A DNA stretch of 33,606 nt. Source: Nitrospinota bacterium (GTDB taxonomy: Bacteria; UBA8248). Below the pieces are notes generated by a model that made no database searches, had not been told where the DNA came from, and saw only the letters and a program-made list of their open reading frames with translations. Below are positions 18,401 through 26,717 of this stretch, piece after piece. The translations under genes were made by a program, and so were the position numbers. Every line of letters starts with the position of its first letter. Position 1 is the stretch's first letter. The stretch is from positions 1-33,606 of the forward strand of contig JAPPHK010000131.1 of NCBI GenBank assembly GCA_028820795.1. The letters are read 5' to 3'.

Positions 18401-18430
18401 TTGACGTTTTCTGGCCTAGGCATTTATATT
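18401..18430 (+). promoter_or_regulatory. Predicted housekeeping promoter of the mini-protein/tRNA/tilS unit
   Basis: TTGACG (18401-18406) is followed by TATATT (18425-18430) after 18 bases, or by TTATAT one base earlier after 17. It lies in the 178-base gap after proS (18297-18474), which otherwise holds only a small inverted pair AGCCT/AGGCT without a T-run. The predicted start is about 35 bases before the first small gene. Confidence 0.55.
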
Positions 18431-18474
18431 TCGCTCCTGTAGTAAGGTAGAGTTTCGAAAGGAGATTTTAGAGC

Positions 18475-18666
18475 TTGGCCTATCAAGGGGTTCGCGAGTG
18501 TGCTGTTTGCGCTTGGCGAGAGGGTTGTCGCCTGAAGTATCGCAATGAACCGAACGGGGCGATTTTTTGTCCTGAATTTTCACCTGATTTGAGGTTACAG
18601 CAAACGGACTCGAAAAAAATATCGCCTTTGTCCGAAGGCTTGAAGCGGGGAGCACATGACAAATGA
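18475..18666 (+). CDS. Four-cysteine mini-protein (CxxC...C...C, putative metal binding)
   Basis: This 63-residue protein has cysteines C9, C12, C18 and C32 in the pattern CX2CX5CX13C. It includes CAVCAWREGCRLKY and FCPEFSPDL. I recall similar short proteins with a CxVCAWR...C...CPD(F/Y) pattern in Desulfobacterota, of unknown function. Four cysteines in this spacing suggest a bound Zn ion or an Fe-S cluster, which is inference. The TTG start at 18475 follows AAAGGAG at a plausible distance, and a good promoter lies upstream. The stop overlaps the next start as ATGA, which strongly supports both being real. Nothing points to a specific pathway, although a tRNA and tilS follow. Confidence 0.72.
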   Translation: MAYQGVRECAVCAWREGCRLKYRNEPNGAIFCPEFSPDLRLQQTDSKKISPLSEGLKRGAHDK

Positions 18667-18818
18667 GACGTGAAATCGAGATTCTTGTTTTGCTCTTTCT
18701 GGGTTATTTGTGCTTGATGGTAGGCTTTCGCATGGAAGACATTGGCATACAGGTTTTTTTCTACATTCTCTCGGCCATGTTTTTTTTCGCCATATTCCGA
18801 CCCAAGCAATCTCCCTGA
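18663..18818 (+). CDS. 51-residue membrane protein, two predicted helices
   Basis: ATG at 18663 overlaps the stop of the cysteine mini-protein as ATGA. The frame encodes 51 residues ending at TGA 18816-18818. Two hydrophobic stretches, about residues 6-22 and 29-45, are separated by a short polar turn (RMEDIG). The ends are basic (MRRE at the start and RPKQSP at the close), which suggests a helical hairpin with both ends in the cytoplasm. I do not recognise the family. Coupling to the four-cysteine protein suggests they act together. The tRNA begins 13 bases after the stop. Confidence 0.62.
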   Translation: MRREIEILVLLFLGYLCLMVGFRMEDIGIQVFFYILSAMFFFAIFRPKQSP

Positions 18819-18831
18819 CGGGGTGCATTCT

Positions 18832-18908
18832 GGCGGCGTAGCTCAACCGGTTAGAGCATACGGCTCATATCCGTAGTGTTGGGGGTTCAAGTCCCTCCGC
18901 CGCTACCA
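18832..18908 (+). tRNA. tRNA with anticodon CAT, probably elongator Met, possibly Ile2
   Basis: This 77-base cloverleaf includes an encoded CCA. The acceptor stem pairs GGCGGCG with CGCCGCT (G1-T72 wobble), and the D stem is GCTC/GAGC. The anticodon stem is TACGG/CCGTA with loop CTCATAT and anticodon CAT at 18866-18868. The T arm is GGGGG/CCCTC (one G-T wobble) around TTCAAGT. The discriminator is A. Acceptor-stem sequence resembles bacterial elongator tRNA-Met more than tRNA-Ile2. However, tilS, whose product modifies C34 of tRNA-Ile2(CAT), begins 30 bases downstream. It is not an initiator: the anticodon stem lacks the three consecutive G-C pairs. Confidence 0.95.
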
Positions 18909-18937
18909 TTCCTCGCCGACAAGGGGAGGATTCTCCG

Positions 18938-20422
18938 ATGACATCGGAAGCCCCACAATCAACTTTCTTGAAGATAAAAAAAACTTTTGAAGCCAAGGTG
19001 AGAAGAGGGCTGAAAAAATCGGTTTATGAAACCGGTGCTGCCCCTTTGATTGTTGGTTTTTCGGGTGGTGCGGATTCCACGGCTCTTTTGTTGTCCTTAA
19101 AATCGATTCTACCAAAATCGCAACACCTGTGTGCTGTTCATATCGAACACGGACTCCGTGGCGGTCTATCAAAAAAAGATGCGGAGCATACCGAGCATGT
19201 GTGCCTTCGGTACGATATAGATTTTCGTTGCGAACATATCCATGTGTCTCGAATAGCGCAAATGGGGCTTGAGGGAGCTGCCCGCGAATCAAGGCGCTCG
19301 GCTTTCTTGGCAATTGCCAAGGAGATAGGTGCAGATACCATTGCGTTGGCCCACAACAGGGATGATCAAGCCGAAACAGTACTCATGCGTTTATTTGAAG
19401 GAGCAGGCGTCAGGGGAATCACGGGCATGAAATGGCGGACCCCACTTTCGTCGAAAGGAGAAGATGGGCTCCACATCATCCGGCCTTTACTGGATTTGTC
19501 GCGTACGGAGATTTTAGCGTATCTGGAGGCGCAAGATATCTCCTGGGTCGAGGATGAAACAAATGAAGATGAGAATCGCCTTAGAAATCGAATACGCAAA
19601 AAGATAATACCGGTGATTCAGGATTATATTGGGGATACGGCCATCAGTGGAATCGCCAAGAGTGCTGAGATTTCGGCTCCACTTATTTCTCTCTTGGATG
19701 AAATGATCAAGGATTTAGATGCGAAATTCATTCATGAAAATGATGGAAAACTGATAGTTTTTCCTTTGCGAGAGGTGAAAGAGCTCACTCAATCGCTTAG
19801 AGTCGGGCTTTGGAGTTCGGTATTTAATAGACTTAGGGACGAATTGCTTTCTCATGGCCGCAGGCATGCTCTTCGTAGATGGACTCGAGACTTGGATCGT
19901 TTGGCAATGGGGAATAAGCCTTCGGGTGTATTGAGTTTGCCGGGCGGCTTGGTAGCCAAAAGAGAATATGATCGCCTTTTCTTCGGACATTTTCATTGTG
20001 ATTCGAAGCGGCTTGAGGAGAAAAAACTGCGGGTTCCAGGCAAGACGGTTCATCATTCACTAGGTCTTGCGATAGAAGCGTCATGCGATTTTACGCATCG
20101 TCCAAACGGGGCATGGGAGGCGTGTCTCGATGTAGAAAAGCTGGGGGTGAATGCCTGTATCCGGACTAGGCGTGATGGAGATCGGTTTCATCCGATGGGA
20201 CGAACAAAAGCGAAGAAACTCAAGGAATACTTCATAGAAAAAAAAATACCGCGATCGCTAAGGAATAAGATTCCGCTCTTGGCCGTTGGGGATAGAGTAG
20301 CTTGGATTATAGGACATCAGGTCTCAGCGGAATACATGCTTCATGACAAAGAGAAGAGGGGGGTTACCCTTAAAGCGTTCTCAGAGAAAGATAGCGCTAA
20401 GCCCTTAAGTTCGTTGGATTAG
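18938..20422 (+). CDS. tilS: tRNA(Ile)-lysidine synthetase TilS
   Basis: TilS attaches lysine to C34 of tRNA-Ile2 so that it reads AUA and accepts isoleucine. The 494-residue protein has the N-type ATP pyrophosphatase P-loop SGGADS (42-47). HIEHGLRGG, an AREARR-like AARESRRSAF and ALAHNRDDQAETVLMRLFEG follow. The C-terminal TilS domain (about 400-470) contains RRDGDRFHPMGRTKAKKLKEY. The ATG at 18938 follows GGGGAGGA. It sits directly behind a CAT-anticodon tRNA and before ftsH; tilS-ftsH adjacency is widespread. The 95 bases before ftsH hold no clear terminator. Confidence 0.96.
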   Translation: MTSEAPQSTFLKIKKTFEAKVRRGLKKSVYETGAAPLIVGFSGGADSTALLLSLKSILPKSQHLCAVHIEHGLRGGLSKKDAEHTEHVCLRYDIDFRCEHIHVSRIAQMGLEGAARESRRSAFLAIAKEIGADTIALAHNRDDQAETVLMRLFEGAGVRGITGMKWRTPLSSKGEDGLHIIRPLLDLSRTEILAYLEAQDISWVEDETNEDENRLRNRIRKKIIPVIQDYIGDTAISGIAKSAEISAPLISLLDEMIKDLDAKFIHENDGKLIVFPLREVKELTQSLRVGLWSSVFNRLRDELLSHGRRHALRRWTRDLDRLAMGNKPSGVLSLPGGLVAKREYDRLFFGHFHCDSKRLEEKKLRVPGKTVHHSLGLAIEASCDFTHRPNGAWEACLDVEKLGVNACIRTRRDGDRFHPMGRTKAKKLKEYFIEKKIPRSLRNKIPLLAVGDRVAWIIGHQVSAEYMLHDKEKRGVTLKAFSEKDSAKPLSSLD

Positions 20423-20517
20423 TGATTTGGAGAATTAACTCATAGACGGATGAGATAAATCCTGATAACTTGTTCAGAGTATAGGTTGATTCTCACCCGA
20501 AATAGAAGGAAAGAATT

Positions 20518-22437
20518 TTGAACCAATTTTATAAGAATTTGGCGCTTTGGCTGATTATCGGGTTGATCATGGTAGGTTTGTTTCAGGCCTTCAATAGCCC
20601 GCGCTCTACCGATAGAACGGTTGTCTACAGCGATTTCCTCCAAGCAGTAGCAGATGGGCAGGTGAGCGAAGTGGTTGTTCAGGGAGACAATATTCGGGGC
20701 CGGTACCTCAGCGGCCGATCCTTTCATACCCACGCTCCTAAAGACCCGAAATTGATTGACACTCTCCGAGCCAAAGGCGTTCGTATCACAGCGCAACCGG
20801 TAGAACAAAACTCCTGGTATATGAACATGTTGCTGAGTTGGCTGCCTATGCTGGTGATGTTAGGCGTTTGGATTTTCTTCATGCGACAGATGCAAATGGG
20901 TGGTTCGAAAGCTCTCTCTTTTGGAAAAAGCAAAGCGCGGATGATGCCCGAATCTGCGAAGAAAAAGATTACGTTCGCTGATGTAGCCGGTATTGAGGAA
21001 GCGAAGGAAGAGCTGGAAGAACTCGTTGATTTTCTCCGTGACCCACAAAAGTTCACACGCTTGGGTGCTCGTATTCCCAAGGGAGTACTGATGGTCGGTC
21101 CTCCCGGCACGGGCAAGACCCTTCTGGCGCGTGCTATAGCGGGCGAAGCGGATGTACCGTTTTTCTCGATAAGCGGGTCGAGTTTTGTGGAGATGTTTGT
21201 CGGAGTCGGGGCGTCTAGAGTTCGGGATTTGTTCGAACAGGGAAAATCGAATGCGCCTTGCATAATTTTCATTGATGAGATTGATGCAGTCGGGCGACAT
21301 AGGGGCGCAGGCCTCGGTGGTGGTCATGATGAGCGTGAACAGACGCTCAATCAACTACTTGTTGAGATGGATGGTTTTGAATCGAATGATGGAGTAATTT
21401 TAATGGCGGCGACTAATCGGCCGGACGTGTTGGACCCAGCTCTTTTAAGACCAGGCCGCTTTGATCGCCAGATAGTCGTTTCCTTGCCTGATATTAAAGG
21501 GCGCTTGGCCATTTTGAAAGTGCATGCCGCCAAGGTGCCGCTTAATGAATCCGTCGATTTAAATCTCATAGCACGCGGAACTCCGAGATTTGCGGGTGCA
21601 GATCTGGCGAATCTTTTAAACGAATCCGCACTCCTTGCGGCGCGACGGGGAAAACAGTCCGTTGAAAATGAAGACCTGATGGAAGCGAAGGATAAAGTCT
21701 TGATGGGCAAGGAACGACGTAGCATGGCGCTCAGCGAAAAGGAAAAGAGGAACACAGCCTACCACGAAGCGGGTCACGCCCTTGTTGCATTACTGATACC
21801 CGGGACGGATCCCGTTGAGAAGGTAACGATCATCCCACGAGGATTTTCGCTGGGGAGCACATGGTCTTCGCCTCTCGAGGATCGTTATAGCAACGATAAG
21901 ACTTTCTTGACGAACCAACTTGCTTGCCTCATGGGTGGACGTGCGGCTGAGATGTTGGTCTTTGAAGAATTAACGACAGGAGCGAAGGCCGATATCCAGA
22001 CATCGACTGACTTGGCGAGAAGTATGGTTTGTGAATGGGGTATGAGCGAGAAACTCGGTCCATTGGCATATGGGAAAAAACATGAGCAAATCTTTTTAGG
22101 CCGCGAAATTTCTCAGCACAGGGATTATAGTGACCAAGTGGCACTGGAAATTGATAACGAAGTAAAAAATATGGTCTCGTCGAGTTTTGAGAGAGCGTAT
22201 AAGTTGCTGGAAGAAAATCGCGATAAGCTCGATTTACTCGCCAATGCGTTGCTCGAATATGAAACCATTGATTTGAAAGATATTGAGTCATTGATGGAGA
22301 CCGGACAAATTTCTAGGAATCGCAAACAAAAAGACGAGGTTGATGCAGGAAAGGCTTCACTCTCTCCTCAACCGGAGGAAAAACCTCGTGAGGACCCAAA
22401 GACGTCGCCGACTGACTTAGCGCCTGGCCAAGCCTAG
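20518..22437 (+). CDS. ftsH: ATP-dependent membrane zinc protease FtsH
   Basis: FtsH extracts and degrades membrane and regulatory proteins; in E. coli it controls LpxC levels. The 639-residue protein has two N-terminal membrane helices (about 8-24 and 103-122) around a small periplasmic domain. The AAA+ module has Walker A GPPGTGKT (194-201), Walker [11 protein letters not shown] and the second region of homology [20 protein letters not shown]. The protease has HEAGH (H416, E417, H420) and the third metal ligand in TGAKADIQ. The pore motif F-V-G reads [17 protein letters not shown] at 20518 follows GAAGGAAAG. The protein has a charged, proline-rich tail. Its usual downstream neighbours folP, cdaA and glmM are absent. 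Confidence 0.98.
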   Translation: MNQFYKNLALWLIIGLIMVGLFQAFNSPRSTDRTVVYSDFLQAVADGQVSEVVVQGDNIRGRYLSGRSFHTHAPKDPKLIDTLRAKGVRITAQPVEQNSWYMNMLLSWLPMLVMLGVWIFFMRQMQMGGSKALSFGKSKARMMPESAKKKITFADVAGIEEAKEELEELVDFLRDPQKFTRLGARIPKGVLMVGPPGTGKTLLARAIAGEADVPFFSISGSSFVEMFVGVGASRVRDLFEQGKSNAPCIIFIDEIDAVGRHRGAGLGGGHDEREQTLNQLLVEMDGFESNDGVILMAATNRPDVLDPALLRPGRFDRQIVVSLPDIKGRLAILKVHAAKVPLNESVDLNLIARGTPRFAGADLANLLNESALLAARRGKQSVENEDLMEAKDKVLMGKERRSMALSEKEKRNTAYHEAGHALVALLIPGTDPVEKVTIIPRGFSLGSTWSSPLEDRYSNDKTFLTNQLACLMGGRAAEMLVFEELTTGAKADIQTSTDLARSMVCEWGMSEKLGPLAYGKKHEQIFLGREISQHRDYSDQVALEIDNEVKNMVSSSFERAYKLLEENRDKLDLLANALLEYETIDLKDIESLMETGQISRNRKQKDEVDAGKASLSPQPEEKPREDPKTSPTDLAPGQA

Positions 22438-22492
22438 TTTCTCCCTAAATTTCAATTTATGATAGAGCATAAGAGTGCCTATGAATTTTGGC

Positions 22493-22514
22493 ATTTGGAG
22501 TTGAAGATCCAAAT
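22493..22514 (+). other. Inverted repeat in the ftsH-pdxJ gap
   Basis: ATTTGG (22493-22498) and CCAAAT (22509-22514) are exact inverted arms around a 10-base spacer. The gap between ftsH and the chosen pdxJ start (22438-22549) holds no gene. No T-run follows, so a terminator is unlikely; an operator or mRNA hairpin is possible. Confidence 0.25.
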
Positions 22515-22549
22515 AACACTGCATTGTATCTGTGATATCGAGGGTAGAG

Positions 22550-23278
22550 ATGGCGAAGCTTTGTGTGAATGTGGACCATGTCGCCACCATTCGTGAAGCG
22601 CGAAAGACGAATGAACCCGATCCGGTGGCGGCTGCACTTATTGCTGAGCGTGCGGGTGCGATTGGCATCACTATTCATCTACGTGAAGACAGAAGGCATA
22701 TCCAAGACAGAGACTTGAGATTGATGCGCCAAGTGGTGCGAGGCAAGCTTAACTTGGAGATGGCGCCTGTATCCGAGATGAAGTGCATCGCCCTTGATGT
22801 AAAACCGGAGCAGGTTACATTAGTGCCAGAACGACGTGAAGAGATTACGACCGAGGGCGGCTTGGATGTGGCAGGCAACATCGAGCAAATAGCGGGCTTG
22901 ATGAAGCCGCTGCGAGAAGCGGGGCTTCTCTTGAGTCTTTTTATTGACCCTCATCACAAGCAAATTGAAGCAGCCAAGGAATTAAACGCAGATTTCGTGG
23001 AATTGAATACGGCGGCATATTCTGAAGCCAATGCGCATGTTTCCCAAGAAAAAGAGTTGACTTCACTCCGTAATGCTTCTTTGCAGGCCCACGAGCTCGG
23101 CATTGGCGTACATGCTGGCCACGGACTCACTTATCTTAATGTGGAAGCTGTGGCTTGTTTGCCCTACCTACAGGAACTGAATATTGGACACAGTATTGTC
23201 TCGTACTCTGTTTTTGTCGGTTTTGAAAGAGCAGTGCGCGAGATGTCGGATATCATTTCACGAGTAGGTTCCGCCTGA
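22550..23278 (+). CDS. pdxJ: Pyridoxine 5'-phosphate synthase PdxJ
   Basis: PdxJ condenses 1-deoxyxylulose 5-phosphate with 3-amino-1-hydroxyacetone phosphate to form pyridoxine 5'-phosphate, the last ring-closing step of DXP-dependent vitamin B6 synthesis. Family segments are [25 protein letters not shown], a middle [22 protein letters not shown] and [15 protein letters not shown] chose the ATG at 22550 (242 residues) because GAGGG precedes it and the sequence then begins [10 protein letters not shown] like its relatives. The frame is open to GTG 22532. nnrDE starts two bases after the stop; acpS, often found between these two genes, is missing. Confidence 0.97.
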   Translation: MAKLCVNVDHVATIREARKTNEPDPVAAALIAERAGAIGITIHLREDRRHIQDRDLRLMRQVVRGKLNLEMAPVSEMKCIALDVKPEQVTLVPERREEITTEGGLDVAGNIEQIAGLMKPLREAGLLLSLFIDPHHKQIEAAKELNADFVELNTAAYSEANAHVSQEKELTSLRNASLQAHELGIGVHAGHGLTYLNVEAVACLPYLQELNIGHSIVSYSVFVGFERAVREMSDIISRVGSA

Positions 23279-23280
23279 GC

Positions 23281-24855
23281 ATGGCAATTCCCGTGGTTAC
23301 AGCCCAGGAAATGTCGAATATTGACTATCGGGCGATTCAAGAATATGGAATTCCCTCTACATGCTTGATGGAAACAGCAGGATCAAAATCTGCTCAACAA
23401 ATATGGGAAAAATACGGAAGAAAGGATCTTCGTGTTTTGGTTGTTTGCGGGAAGGGGAACAACGGAGGGGATGGTTTCGTAATTGCCAGGCATTTGTTCA
23501 ATGTCGGGGCCGATGTCGAAGTCGCAACATTGTTCCCACTGAATGAAGCCAAAGGTGACCCAGCCGTTTTTTTGAAGTCTCTGGGAAAAATGAATATTTC
23601 CATAATCGAAGTGGGGGAGGAGAATACCTCTCAGTTAGAAGCTATGGCGGAAAATGCGGACCTAATAGTTGATGCCATTCTAGGAACTGGTTTTCTACCA
23701 CCTGCCCGTGGCCTTCCGGAGAAAGTCATCCACATCCTTTCCGAAAATAAGACCCCGATAGTAGCTATCGATATACCGTCTGGGCTCGATGCCACTACAG
23801 GTAGGGCTGAACTTCCGTATATCGATGCAAGAATCACTTTGGCGCTGGGCGGGTTAAAGCGGGGACATCTTCTCATGCCGGCTGCGGAGCATGTGGGCGA
23901 GGTAATTTCTCTTGATATCGGGATTCCTCAAGAATGCTTAAAAGATGAAAATATTTCACTACATGTCACTGAACCCTCCGACGTAGCTGCAAATTTGCCT
24001 GAAAGACGCCGCGATGCGCATAAAGGGGATGCTGGCCACCTATTGTTGATAGCTGGTGCACCTGGGATGTCGGGAGCCGCCTTGATGACGGCGATGTCGG
24101 CTCTTCGCACAGGCGCTGGTCGGGTGACTCTTGCTGTGGCGGAAAGTATTTTCTCTCTTGTGGAGAGCAAATATCCCGAAGTCATGACATTATCTCTTCC
24201 AGCCACGGAATCCGGATCTATTGATGCATCGGCATTTGATTATATTGTCGAGCGTTCAGAAGACATGAATGCCTTGATTTTAGGACCTGGGCTCACGACC
24301 AATCCGAGAACGATTGAGCTTGTCCACTTACTCATTCAACATATTGGTGCGCCTGTCGTCCTCGATGCTGATGGCCTGAATGCGCTCGCTCAAGATTTGA
24401 CAATCTTAGATGGCAGACTTGCTCAACTGCTCCTGACTCCTCATCCTGGAGAAATGGCGAGGCTCCTTGGAATCTCGACAAGAGAAGTACAAGAAGATCG
24501 CATTACACACGCAAGTTCGTTTGCAGCGCACCATCATCTTGATATTGCCTTAAAGGGCTGGGGAACAATTGTCGCCACCTCGGATGGGGAAATTTGGTAC
24601 AACCCCACTGGAAATTCGAATATGGCCACGGCGGGCAGTGGAGATGTATTGGCTGGCGTTATTGGTGCATTGCTAGCACAGGGGCTTTCCCGTAAGTGGG
24701 CTTTGTTGTGTGGGGTTTATCTGCATGGTTTGTCTGGTGAATTGGCGTCCTTGGAGTTAGGCGGACTCGGAATCACCGCGACTGATATAATAAATACCCT
24801 TCCCAAAGCGAGAAGGAAAGTTTACATGGAAGCAGGAGATTCCAAAACTGCTTGA
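23281..24855 (+). CDS. nnrDE: Bifunctional NAD(P)HX epimerase/dehydratase
   Basis: This protein repairs hydrated NADH and NADPH. The N-terminal YjeF domain (about residues 1-215) epimerises R-NAD(P)HX and has GKGNNGGDGF near 58-66 and DAILGTGF. The C-terminal ribokinase-like domain (about 225-515) dehydrates S-NAD(P)HX using ADP or ATP. It has LDADGLNALA, TPHPGEMARLLG and AGSGDVLAGV (451-460). The 524-residue length is normal for the fused bacterial form. It starts two bases after pdxJ. Its 3' end overlaps the probable true start of tsaE by 8 bases. Confidence 0.96.
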   Translation: MAIPVVTAQEMSNIDYRAIQEYGIPSTCLMETAGSKSAQQIWEKYGRKDLRVLVVCGKGNNGGDGFVIARHLFNVGADVEVATLFPLNEAKGDPAVFLKSLGKMNISIIEVGEENTSQLEAMAENADLIVDAILGTGFLPPARGLPEKVIHILSENKTPIVAIDIPSGLDATTGRAELPYIDARITLALGGLKRGHLLMPAAEHVGEVISLDIGIPQECLKDENISLHVTEPSDVAANLPERRRDAHKGDAGHLLLIAGAPGMSGAALMTAMSALRTGAGRVTLAVAESIFSLVESKYPEVMTLSLPATESGSIDASAFDYIVERSEDMNALILGPGLTTNPRTIELVHLLIQHIGAPVVLDADGLNALAQDLTILDGRLAQLLLTPHPGEMARLLGISTREVQEDRITHASSFAAHHHLDIALKGWGTIVATSDGEIWYNPTGNSNMATAGSGDVLAGVIGALLAQGLSRKWALLCGVYLHGLSGELASLELGGLGITATDIINTLPKARRKVYMEAGDSKTA

Positions 24856-25282
24856 ATTTCCTTTTCAGTTCCAGAGCAAGACGGTTGAGCAAACGGCCAT
24901 GTTGGGCGCTCGGTTGGCGAAAGTATCGAGGCCCGGGGAGGTTATTTTGCTCGATGGTGACTTAGGTGCCGGAAAAACCGTATTTGCAAGAGGGTTTATT
25001 GAATCGATGCCTGGAGGAGATGGGCAAATTATTAGAAGTCCCACTTTTGTTTATATTCATCATTATCCAACTGTGCCGCCTATCCACCACATCGATTTGT
25101 ATCGACTTCCCAAAGATTCTAATCTCATGGAAATGGGGTTGTGGGATCATATAGGCGAGAGCGATATCGTGTTGATCGAGTGGCCTAACCATGTGGAGAA
25201 ATGGCGTTTCTCTGTATCGACGCACGTCAAGTTTGAGATTGTGGGAGATGAAAGTCGGCACCTATACTTTCACCGGCCATGA
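24848..25282 (+). CDS. tsaE: tRNA threonylcarbamoyladenosine biosynthesis ATPase TsaE, probable CTG start
   Basis: TsaE is the ATPase partner of TsaB-TsaD in making t6A37 on ANN-reading tRNAs. Motifs are Walker A GDLGAGKT, SPTFVYIHHY and HHIDLYRL, and VLIEWPNHVE near the end. The first ATG in frame (24899) would cut off the N-terminal strand. The frame upstream still reads like the family (FQFQSKTVEQTAMLGARLA). A CTG at 24848, nine bases after AGGAG (24834-24838), gives 144 residues, the usual length, and overlaps nnrDE by 8 bases. ATT 24839 is a less likely alternative. TsaB and TsaD are not in the window. Confidence 0.9.
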   Translation: MLEFPFQFQSKTVEQTAMLGARLAKVSRPGEVILLDGDLGAGKTVFARGFIESMPGGDGQIIRSPTFVYIHHYPTVPPIHHIDLYRLPKDSNLMEMGLWDHIGESDIVLIEWPNHVEKWRFSVSTHVKFEIVGDESRHLYFHRP

Positions 25283-25472
25283 GATATTTCTTCTTTACAA
25301 AGAAAGGAAAGGGTGGCACTCTTACAGGGCATTGTTTTTACTTGTTTTCTTTGATGCAGCGGACGTAACCGGTACGAGAAAATAAATTTCACGGTTCTGG
25401 AGGGGTGAGTTTTTTGTCGTAGATATGACATGTGCTGTCGTTGAATACCGCCTGTGTTTCAGAAGGTTTGCG
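25283..25472 (+). other. Gap between tsaE and lptC, no clear gene
   Basis: A 29-codon frame starts at ATG 25279, overlapping the tsaE stop as ATGA, and ends at TAA 25368. It has no recognisable content and may be chance. TTCTTT/AAAGAA forms a short hairpin near 25289-25303. The region turns AT-rich before lptC. I see no convincing promoter, terminator or RNA gene. Confidence 0.3.
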
Positions 25473-26084
25473 ATGCTTTTCCGTAAGATGCTGAGAACGG
25501 TGTTGCTGGGCTTTCTGCTCGTGATGGGCGGGACTATTGCCTATTTCCTCTTGGGTTCTTCAAATCATCAACTCAATTTGGGAGAAATTTCGCTCACAGA
25601 CCCGGATGTGGATCTTAAAATAGAAAATATGCATGTAGTACAAAACACAAATGGCGTCAGGGAATGGGAGTTGTGGGCTGATTCCGCGAAGGTGTACCGT
25701 GAAAAAGGTTTGACACTTCTAAAGAACCTGAGGCTTCGTGTTTATCCGAAAGAAGGTGAGTCGGCATATGTAACTGCTAAAGAAGGAACTATGCAGAATG
25801 AAAGTCGTAATATTAGAATCAACGGCAATGTGACTATCTTGGCGTCAAATGGCGTTTCAATGAAAACAGATTCATTGTATTTTCGTTCAAAAGAAAAACG
25901 TATTGACTCGGATTCGCAGGTTTTGATGGAAGGGGCTCGGTTTCGTCTTATCGGCACCGGTCTTCAGGGGCAAACCGATCTGGGAAATTACAAACTGCAG
26001 GAGAAAGTGAGCGCTACCATATACGGTGCGAGTGGATATTCCTTCAAGGAGGAGAGAGAAAAGAAGCTGATTCGCGCTAACTGA
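25473..26084 (+). CDS. lptC: LptC-like LPS export protein
   Basis: LptC is the single-pass inner-membrane protein that receives LPS from LptB2FG and hands it to LptA. The 203-residue protein has one N-terminal membrane helix (about 9-28). A beta-jellyroll LptC domain follows, with REWELWADSAKVYREKG, VTAKEGTMQNESRNIRINGN and SLYFRSKEKRIDSDSQV typical of the fold. ATG 25473 follows AGAAGG at six bases, so I prefer it to the in-frame ATG at 25425, which lacks a good ribosome-binding site. It precedes lptA and lptB in the classical order. kdsC and kdsD, often upstream in related genomes, are absent. Confidence 0.88.
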   Translation: MLFRKMLRTVLLGFLLVMGGTIAYFLLGSSNHQLNLGEISLTDPDVDLKIENMHVVQNTNGVREWELWADSAKVYREKGLTLLKNLRLRVYPKEGESAYVTAKEGTMQNESRNIRINGNVTILASNGVSMKTDSLYFRSKEKRIDSDSQVLMEGARFRLIGTGLQGQTDLGNYKLQEKVSATIYGASGYSFKEEREKKLIRAN

Positions 26085-26119
26085 AGGGGCATACGGCCAA
26101 TCCCAAATGGAGGGCTGTT

Positions 26120-26713
26120 TTGAAACTGTATAACTTCCGCCTGAAGCGCCTTACATTCATTGGCTTGGGAATATACTTTGGTTTTTTTGTGTGGAGTGGC
26201 ACTTGCTTATCCGCACAGGAAAAAAACAAGACAAGTCACTTAAACCGTAAGGCACAGATCCACATTATCTCCGATAAAATGGAAGTGAACAGTCGGAAGA
26301 AACTCATCGTGTTTATTGGGAATGTGGAAGCGAATCAGGGGAATATGAGGTTAAAGGCGAATCGCCTCGAAATATATACGTTGGAGCCTAAACCATTCGG
26401 CTCGAAGCGTAAGCCAACGCCCAAGGACAGGGGAGGGGAGATTGATAGAATCGTGGCGACTGGAAACGTAGAGATGGATCAAGCAAAGAGAAGGTTCGCC
26501 ACTGCTGCCCGGCTTGAATATCGAGAATCGACTGGTATTGCAATTTTGACGGGAAACCCTCGTGTATGGGAAGGCAAGAATCGGTTAGTCGGCGCTAAAA
26601 TAGAGTTGAATTTGAAAGAAGACAGAACGATCGTGCATAGCTCGCGTCGCCAAAGAGTCAGCGTTACTCTTTTTCCTACCAGTGAGACCCCCCGCCGTAA
26701 AAAATCAAATTAG
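26120..26713 (+). CDS. lptA: LptA-like periplasmic LPS transport protein
   Basis: LptA polymerises into the periplasmic bridge that carries LPS to the outer membrane. The 197-residue protein has a signal sequence (hydrophobic core at about residues 12-30, then CLSAQ) and an OstA/LptA domain. The domain contains [40 protein letters not shown] and [23 protein letters not shown] at 26120 follows GGAGGG. The stop lies four bases before the chosen lptB start. The insertion rich in Lys, Pro and Gly at about 93-110 matches the variable loop of LptA. Confidence 0.9.
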   Translation: MKLYNFRLKRLTFIGLGIYFGFFVWSGTCLSAQEKNKTSHLNRKAQIHIISDKMEVNSRKKLIVFIGNVEANQGNMRLKANRLEIYTLEPKPFGSKRKPTPKDRGGEIDRIVATGNVEMDQAKRRFATAARLEYRESTGIAILTGNPRVWEGKNRLVGAKIELNLKEDRTIVHSSRRQRVSVTLFPTSETPRRKKSN

Positions 26714-26717
26714 TCTC

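Noticed and set aside
25314-25334. TGGCAC resembling the -24 element of a sigma-54 promoter before lptC
   Set aside because: The -12 position reads CAGGG and not TTGC, so the invariant GC at the correct spacing is missing.
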